From Actinomycetes bacterium (lineage in GTDB: Bacteria; Actinomycetota; Actinomycetes; Actinomycetales; Demequinaceae): DNA of 10,933 nt. The translations under genes and the position numbers were made by a program. The notes under the pieces were generated by a model. It was not told the DNA's origin, did no database searches, and saw only the letters and a list, made by a program, of their open reading frames with translations. The stretch spans positions 1 through 10,933 of the forward strand of contig JAEYUX010000159.1 of assembly GCA_023432235.1 (NCBI GenBank), in the 5' to 3' direction. Shown one piece after another: positions 7,218 to 10,933 of the stretch. Position 1 is the stretch's first letter, and each line of letters begins with the position of its first letter.

Positions 7218-8848
7218 TGAAGGTGATGGCTCAAGTCGGCATGGTGATGAACCTCGATAAGTGCATCGGGTGTCACACGTGCTCTGTCACATGCAAGCAG
7301 GCGTGGACCAACCGCGACGGCATCGAGTACGCGTGGTTCAACAATGTCGAAACCCGTCCGGGGCTCGGCTATCCCAAGACGTACCAGGATCAGGACAAGT
7401 GGAAGGGCGGCTGGGAACTCACCAAGCGTGGCAAACTCAAGCTTCGCCAAGGTGGCCGCCTCAAGCGACTTGCCACGATCTTCAACAACCCGAAGCTCCC
7501 GGGCGTCGAGGACTACTACGAGCCGTGGACGTATGACTACGACACGTTGCTCAACGCTCCCCAGGGCCGCACCTCTCCCGTCGCCCGTCCCAAGTCCGCG
7601 ATCACGGGCAAGGACATGGCAATTACGTGGTCGGCCAACTGGGATGACAACCTTGCGGGTGCACCCGAGACCGCGCCAGAGGACCCGATCGTCAAGAAGA
7701 TCCACAGTCAGGTGACGGACCGGATCAAGTTCGAGTACGAGCAGGCATTCATGTTCTACCTGCCACGTATTTGTGAGCACTGCCTCAACCCGTCGTGTGT
7801 GTCCGCGTGTCCGTCTGGAGCGATGTACAAGCGGGCGGAGGACGGCATCGTCCTTGTCGACCAAGACGCCTGCCGCGGTTGGCGCATGTGCGTGACGGGG
7901 TGCCCGTACAAGAAGGTCTACTTCAACCACAACACGGGCAAGGCGGAGAAGTGCACGATGTGCTATCCGCGTATCGAAGCCGGCATGCCGACGATCTGCT
8001 CGGAGACGTGTGTGGGACGTCTGCGCTACTTGGGATTGTTCCTGTACGACGCCGACAGGGTCACCGAGGCGGCAGCAACGCCTAACGAACAGGACCTTTA
8101 CGAGGCACAACTCGATCTCATCCTTGACCCGCACGATCCCGAAGTGCAGGCCGCGGCTCGCCGTGACGGCATCGCCGAAGATTGGATCGAGGCGGCAAAG
8201 AAGTCCCCCGTCTACAAGCTGGCCAAGGTGTACCGAGTGGCGCTGCCACTTCACCCCGAGTACCGGACGATGCCGATGGTCTGGTACATCCCGCCGCTGT
8301 CACCCGTGTCCGATGCGCTCAAGGAGACCGGCCACGATGCGGAGGATGCGGGCAACCTGTTTGGCGCCTTGCGGGCGTTGCGCATCCCCATCGAGTACCT
8401 CGCGGAATTGTTCACCGCGGGCGACGTGGCGCCGGTGCTTCGCTCCCTCGACACCCTCGCCGCCATGCGCTCGTACATGCGCGACCACAATCTCGGGGCG
8501 GCGCTAAAGCCGGAGATCCCCGCAGCGGTCGGGATGAGCGAAGAAGACATGATGGCGCTCTATCGCTTGCTTGCGATCGCCAAGTACGAGGACCGATACG
8601 TGATCCCCGCCGCACACAACGAGGTGGCCAAGGAACTCGACGACCTCGCTTGCGCGCTCGACGCGGTGGGTGGACCTGGTGGCGGCGGCCCGGCCACCGT
8701 GTCGGCTGACAGCTTCCATGCGTTGCAGGGACTCGCGGATACGAAGCCGTATGCGTCCGTCACATCGGACTCAGTCAATCTCCCGCATTGGGATGGCAAA
8801 GGCGTCCCGCTCGGGATGCCAAAGATTAGGGTGCGCGGCAATGAGTGA
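7217..8848 (+). CDS. narH: Respiratory nitrate reductase beta subunit
   Basis: The electron-transfer subunit, 543 residues, carrying electrons from NarI haem to NarG through four Fe-S clusters. Ligands fall in four groups: Cys16, 19, 22, 26 (CIGCHTCSVTC); Cys186, 189, 194, 198 (CEHCLNPSCVSACP); Cys219, 225, 229 with Trp222 (CRGWRMCVTGC); and Cys246, 249, 261, 265. The Trp in place of a cysteine is the known NarH hallmark that makes one cluster [3Fe-4S]. The protein is cytoplasmic and bound to NarG and NarI. A Gly/Pro-rich linker (about 485-492) precedes the C-terminal end. The start overlaps the narG stop by one base (TAATG), and the MKVMAQVGMVMNLDKC start matches other NarH proteins. The stop overlaps narJ by 8 bp. 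Confidence 0.98.
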   Translation: MKVMAQVGMVMNLDKCIGCHTCSVTCKQAWTNRDGIEYAWFNNVETRPGLGYPKTYQDQDKWKGGWELTKRGKLKLRQGGRLKRLATIFNNPKLPGVEDYYEPWTYDYDTLLNAPQGRTSPVARPKSAITGKDMAITWSANWDDNLAGAPETAPEDPIVKKIHSQVTDRIKFEYEQAFMFYLPRICEHCLNPSCVSACPSGAMYKRAEDGIVLVDQDACRGWRMCVTGCPYKKVYFNHNTGKAEKCTMCYPRIEAGMPTICSETCVGRLRYLGLFLYDADRVTEAAATPNEQDLYEAQLDLILDPHDPEVQAAARRDGIAEDWIEAAKKSPVYKLAKVYRVALPLHPEYRTMPMVWYIPPLSPVSDALKETGHDAEDAGNLFGALRALRIPIEYLAELFTAGDVAPVLRSLDTLAAMRSYMRDHNLGAALKPEIPAAVGMSEEDMMALYRLLAIAKYEDRYVIPAAHNEVAKELDDLACALDAVGGPGGGGPATVSADSFHALQGLADTKPYASVTSDSVNLPHWDGKGVPLGMPKIRVRGNE

Positions 8849-9470
8849 ACACACCGCTGCGGCGCGGCTCGCCGCTTCATGGCTCCTCTGGGATCCCGAC
8901 GCTGCGTTGCGCGAGCGCCTGCCGGACATTCGCGTTGCGGTGGCGGACTTGTCCGGTACTGCAGGCGAAAAGTTGCGGGAGTTTCTTCGCGAGTTTGACT
9001 CGTGGGAGTGGGACGAGGTGCAGCGTCACTACGTCGACACGTTTGACATGCGTCGCCGCACCGCGCTGTACCTGTCGTTCTGGACCGATGGCGACACGCG
9101 CAATCGGGGATACGCGATGCTCCGCTTCAAGCAGGCCTACCTGTCCTCGGGCTTTGAGATTGGCGATGAGGAACTGCCGGATCACCTGAGCGTGGTGCTC
9201 GAGTTTGCCGCCATCGGCAATGCGCTCTCGGGGGACGCGTTGCTCGTGGAGAACCGGGTGGGCATCGGACTCCTCGCGGAGGCGCTGCGCGCAGCGAAGT
9301 CCCCGTACGCACTACTTGTTGAAGCGGTGCTCTCCACGCTGCCCTCGCTCACTCCCGAAATCCGAGAGCGGATGGCGGAACTCGCGCGTTCGGGACCGCC
9401 GGTGGAGAGCGTCGGGCTCGACCCCTTCCCCACCTCCGTGAATCTCGAAACGATAGGCGGCCGGCGATGA
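8841..9470 (+). CDS. narJ: Nitrate reductase maturation chaperone (delta subunit)
   Basis: A 209-residue cytoplasmic chaperone of the NarJ/TorD family. It binds apo-NarG and is needed for insertion of the molybdenum cofactor and Fe-S cluster before the complex docks on NarI; it is not part of the final enzyme. The family core is visible at YVDTFDMRRRTALYLSFWTDGDTR (64-87), followed by RGYAMLRFKQAY and ELPDHLSVVLEFAA (111-124). The helical, acidic and cysteine-free composition fits. The frame is open well upstream, but that part lies in narH. The ATG at 8841 gives the normal length and an 8-bp overlap with narH, and has only a modest ribosome site (AGGG at 8828-8831). Translation is probably coupled to narH. 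Confidence 0.95.
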   Translation: MSEHTAAARLAASWLLWDPDAALRERLPDIRVAVADLSGTAGEKLREFLREFDSWEWDEVQRHYVDTFDMRRRTALYLSFWTDGDTRNRGYAMLRFKQAYLSSGFEIGDEELPDHLSVVLEFAAIGNALSGDALLVENRVGIGLLAEALRAAKSPYALLVEAVLSTLPSLTPEIRERMAELARSGPPVESVGLDPFPTSVNLETIGGRR

Positions 9471-10207
9471 CGACAACTGAACTCTTGGTGTGGACGTCGC
9501 TGCCATACGCGTGCTTGGCGGTGGCGGTCTCGGGGATTGTGTGGCGCTATCGCTATGACCGATTTGGCTGGACCACGCGCTCAAGCCAGATGTACGAGTC
9601 ACGCATCATGCGTATTGCCTCGCCCTTGTTTCACTACGGCATCATCGCGGTGATCTTTGGCCACGTGCTTGGCCTCATGGTGCCCGATAGCTGGACGGCA
9701 GCGATGGGAATCGATGACCATCTCTACCACCAACTCACCCTGCCTCTTAGCCTCTTTGCAGGCGCCGCAACGGTTGTGGGCTTTGTCATGCTCGTCATTC
9801 GCCGCCGCACCTCACCGCCAGTGTTCAGCCGCACCACTGTCAATGACAAAGTGATGTATCTCTTCCTCGGAAGCTCGGTCCTGCTCGGCACCACGGCGTC
9901 GTGGTGGGCGTCTGGCTTGCTGGGTGTGGAACACAACTACCGCGAGGACGTCTCAGTGTGGTTCCGCTCGATTCTCATGTTCCAGCCCGAGCCCGAGCAC
10001 ATGGCGACCGCGCCCGTCGTGTTCCAACTCCACGTCATCGCCGGCTTTGTTCTCTTTGCCGTGTGGCCCTTCACGCGGCTCGTCCACGCGCTGTCCGCGC
10101 CGCTCCAATATGTGGCGCGTCCGTACGTTGTCTATCGCACCCGCGATCGGCACCCAACTGGTGCTCGCGCACCGCGTCGCGGCTGGGAACCCTCACGCCG
10201 CGACTGA
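9467..10207 (+). CDS. narI: Respiratory nitrate reductase gamma subunit, cytochrome b
   Basis: The 246-residue membrane anchor and quinol-oxidising subunit with two b haems. Five hydrophobic segments are visible, at about 8-26, 52-72, 90-112, 128-150 and 185-205. The four expected axial histidines are present: His56 and His66 (same numbers as in E. coli NarI) and His189 and His207 (spacing of 18, as His187/His205 in E. coli). VWFRSILMFQPEPEHM (164-179) is a conserved periplasmic-loop segment. The C-terminus has a basic tail after VARPYVVYR that is about 20 residues longer than in E. coli. The start overlaps the narJ stop as ATGA, with AGGCGG at 9455-9460. Electrons go from menaquinol through these haems to NarH. 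Confidence 0.96.
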   Translation: MTTTELLVWTSLPYACLAVAVSGIVWRYRYDRFGWTTRSSQMYESRIMRIASPLFHYGIIAVIFGHVLGLMVPDSWTAAMGIDDHLYHQLTLPLSLFAGAATVVGFVMLVIRRRTSPPVFSRTTVNDKVMYLFLGSSVLLGTTASWWASGLLGVEHNYREDVSVWFRSILMFQPEPEHMATAPVVFQLHVIAGFVLFAVWPFTRLVHALSAPLQYVARPYVVYRTRDRHPTGARAPRRGWEPSRRD

Positions 10208-10235
10208 CCGCTTCCCTCACAACAACTGGAGAGAT

Positions 10236-10535
10236 ATGTCTACCAACCTCGGAATGCCCGGCGACCACGCATGCACATGCGGTGAGCACGGCGAGGTCGA
10301 ACTGCCGGTGCTTGTTGCATCGGATATCCCGCACGAGATCCGTCACGCCGCCATCTTTGGCGCAATCGAAGGCTCCCCGCGCGGCATTCAGTTGGTCGCG
10401 CCGCACGACCCTCTGCCGCTGCTTGGGCAGATCGAACAGCGGTGGCCAGGGGTCTATGACATTGAGTACGCCGAGCGCGACACGGCCTGGCGGCTCAACA
10501 TCACCCCGCGTGCGAACCCGGCAATCCCCGCGTAA
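10236..10535 (+). CDS. DUF2249 protein with N-terminal Cys-X-Cys
   Basis: A 99-residue soluble protein of unknown function. Residues about 25-90 match the DUF2249 pattern: SDIPHEIRHAAIF (29-41), an APHDPLPL segment (55-62, the family's HDPxPL), PGVYDIEY (71-78) and AWRLNIT (84-90). Ahead of it lies HACTCGEH (11-18), with Cys13, Cys15 and nearby histidines that could bind metal. The start is set by GGAG at 10228-10231 and by the domain length. The open frame continues upstream, but only inside narI. It lies 28 bp after narI with no terminator between, so it is likely part of the nar transcript. A role in nitrite/NO handling, or in cluster or cofactor delivery to the reductase, is a guess from position only. 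Confidence 0.85.
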   Translation: MSTNLGMPGDHACTCGEHGEVELPVLVASDIPHEIRHAAIFGAIEGSPRGIQLVAPHDPLPLLGQIEQRWPGVYDIEYAERDTAWRLNITPRANPAIPA

Positions 10536-10546
10536 CGCGCCGTTTC

Positions 10547-10552
10547 TACACT
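10547..10552 (+). promoter_or_regulatory. Possible -10 of a leaderless mogA-like transcript
   Basis: TACACT fits TAnnnT and ends six bases before the ATG at 10559, which would place the transcription start at or beside the A of that ATG. No clear -35 is seen 17 bp upstream (ATCCCC) and no good ribosome site lies in the 23-bp gap. Leaderless starts of this kind are common in actinobacteria. Read-through from the nar operon is the alternative. Confidence 0.4.
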
Positions 10553-10558
10553 GAGCAG

Positions 10559-10933
10559 ATGTCCCCCACTCTCGACGGTGTCCTCGTGGCGGTGGTGACG
10601 GTCTCTGACCGCACTGCCAATGGTGAGCGCGCCGATGCGTCCGGCCCCATCCTTGCCGACGCGATGCGGGATTTGGGTGCGACGGTTCTCAGTTCAGTGG
10701 TTCCCGATGGCGCCGACGACGTGGAACGGGTACTCCGCGCGGCTATTGCCGAGGGCGCCCGGGTGGTCATCACCACCGGCGGCACCGGCGTAGGGCCTCG
10801 GGACTTCACCCCGGAAGGCACGGCACGAGTCATTGACCGACCCGTGCCGGGCCTTGCGGAACGCCTGCGGGCCGTTGATGCCGACGCCGTGCCCGGTGCG
10901 GTGTTGTCACGCGGTCTCGCAGGGCTCACCGCA
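10559..10933 (+). CDS. MogA/MoaB-family molybdopterin protein, 5' part
   Basis: The first 125 residues of a cytosolic molybdenum cofactor enzyme of the MogA/MoaB family, which activates molybdopterin by adenylation before molybdate insertion. The frame runs open off the window end. Family landmarks are TVSDR (14-18), SGP (28-30), VPDG (48-51), the nucleotide/MPT-binding loop TTGGTGVGPRD (72-82), TPEGT (84-88), VIDR..PGLAE (91-101) and LSRG near the end. The likely full protein is about 160 residues, unless fused to another domain beyond the window. The ATG follows the DUF2249 stop by 23 bp and has no good ribosome site. It supplies a step needed by NarG's cofactor and complements modBC at the other end. 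MogA and MoaB cannot be told apart from this part. Confidence 0.9.
   Translation, partial: MSPTLDGVLVAVVTVSDRTANGERADASGPILADAMRDLGATVLSSVVPDGADDVERVLRAAIAEGARVVITTGGTGVGPRDFTPEGTARVIDRPVPGLAERLRAVDADAVPGAVLSRGLAGLTA

Noticed and set aside
7214..8254. 346-codon open frame on the minus strand opposite narH
   Set aside because: It is exactly antisense to a highly conserved gene, its composition (His, Arg and Val rich) is that expected of a GC-rich shadow frame, and no domain is recognisable. The same applies to the antisense frame at 489-1418 opposite modC.
8670..8840. Long version of narJ with 57 extra N-terminal residues
   Set aside because: The extra stretch is a shadow frame within narH. 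NarJ similarity starts only after the ATG at 8841, which gives a normal family length.
10529..10540. CGCG-TAA-CGCG mini-hairpin at the DUF2249 stop as a terminator
   Set aside because: The stem is only four base pairs with a 3-base loop and the following sequence is not a real U-tract. Such pairs arise easily in GC-rich DNA.
1..10933. CRISPR arrays, tRNA/rRNA genes, insertion sequences or phage genes
   Set aside because: Almost the whole window is accounted for by the listed genes. No repeat-spacer pattern, transposase, terminal inverted repeats or structured RNA gene was seen.

Overview
The window is a nitrate-respiration locus flanked by molybdenum genes, most likely from an actinobacterium. 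The DNA is GC-rich, genes are tightly packed with ATGA and TAATG junctions, one gene starts with GTG, and the nitrate reductase and MogA-like proteins read as actinobacterial types. Genus and species cannot be fixed from the sequence alone.

Layout from left to right. (1) Bases 1-1301, plus strand: the 3' end of a molybdate ABC permease (modB) overlapping the ATPase modC. (2) Bases 1306-2646, minus strand: a NarK-type nitrate/nitrite transporter, convergent with modC across only 4 bp. (3) Bases 2647-2775: a divergent control region with an A+T-rich core. It holds a good narK promoter, a tandem 8-bp repeat, a wide 9-bp inverted repeat and a 5' UTR stem-loop. (4) Bases 2776-10207, plus strand: a winged-helix regulator with a SufR-like cysteine set, followed with overlapping junctions by narG, narH, narJ and narI. 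(5) Bases 10236-10535: a small DUF2249 protein with an N-terminal Cys-X-Cys. (6) Bases 10559 to the window end: the 5' part of a MogA/MoaB-type molybdopterin gene, possibly leaderless.

How the genes fit together: ModBC would import molybdate and the MogA-like protein would act in its insertion into molybdopterin. NarJ would mature NarG with its Mo-bis-MGD and Fe-S centres. NarI would pass quinol electrons through NarH to NarG at the inner face of the membrane, and NarK would bring in nitrate and/or release nitrite. The regulator sits between the narK promoter and narG, overlaps narG by 4 bp, and has three cysteines spaced like an Fe-S sensor. It is the natural candidate for oxygen, redox or nitric-oxide control of both transcription units. 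No nitrite reductase is visible here.

The least understood parts are the regulator with its operator architecture and the DUF2249 protein. The nitrate reductase itself is canonical, with all expected Fe-S and haem ligands in place.
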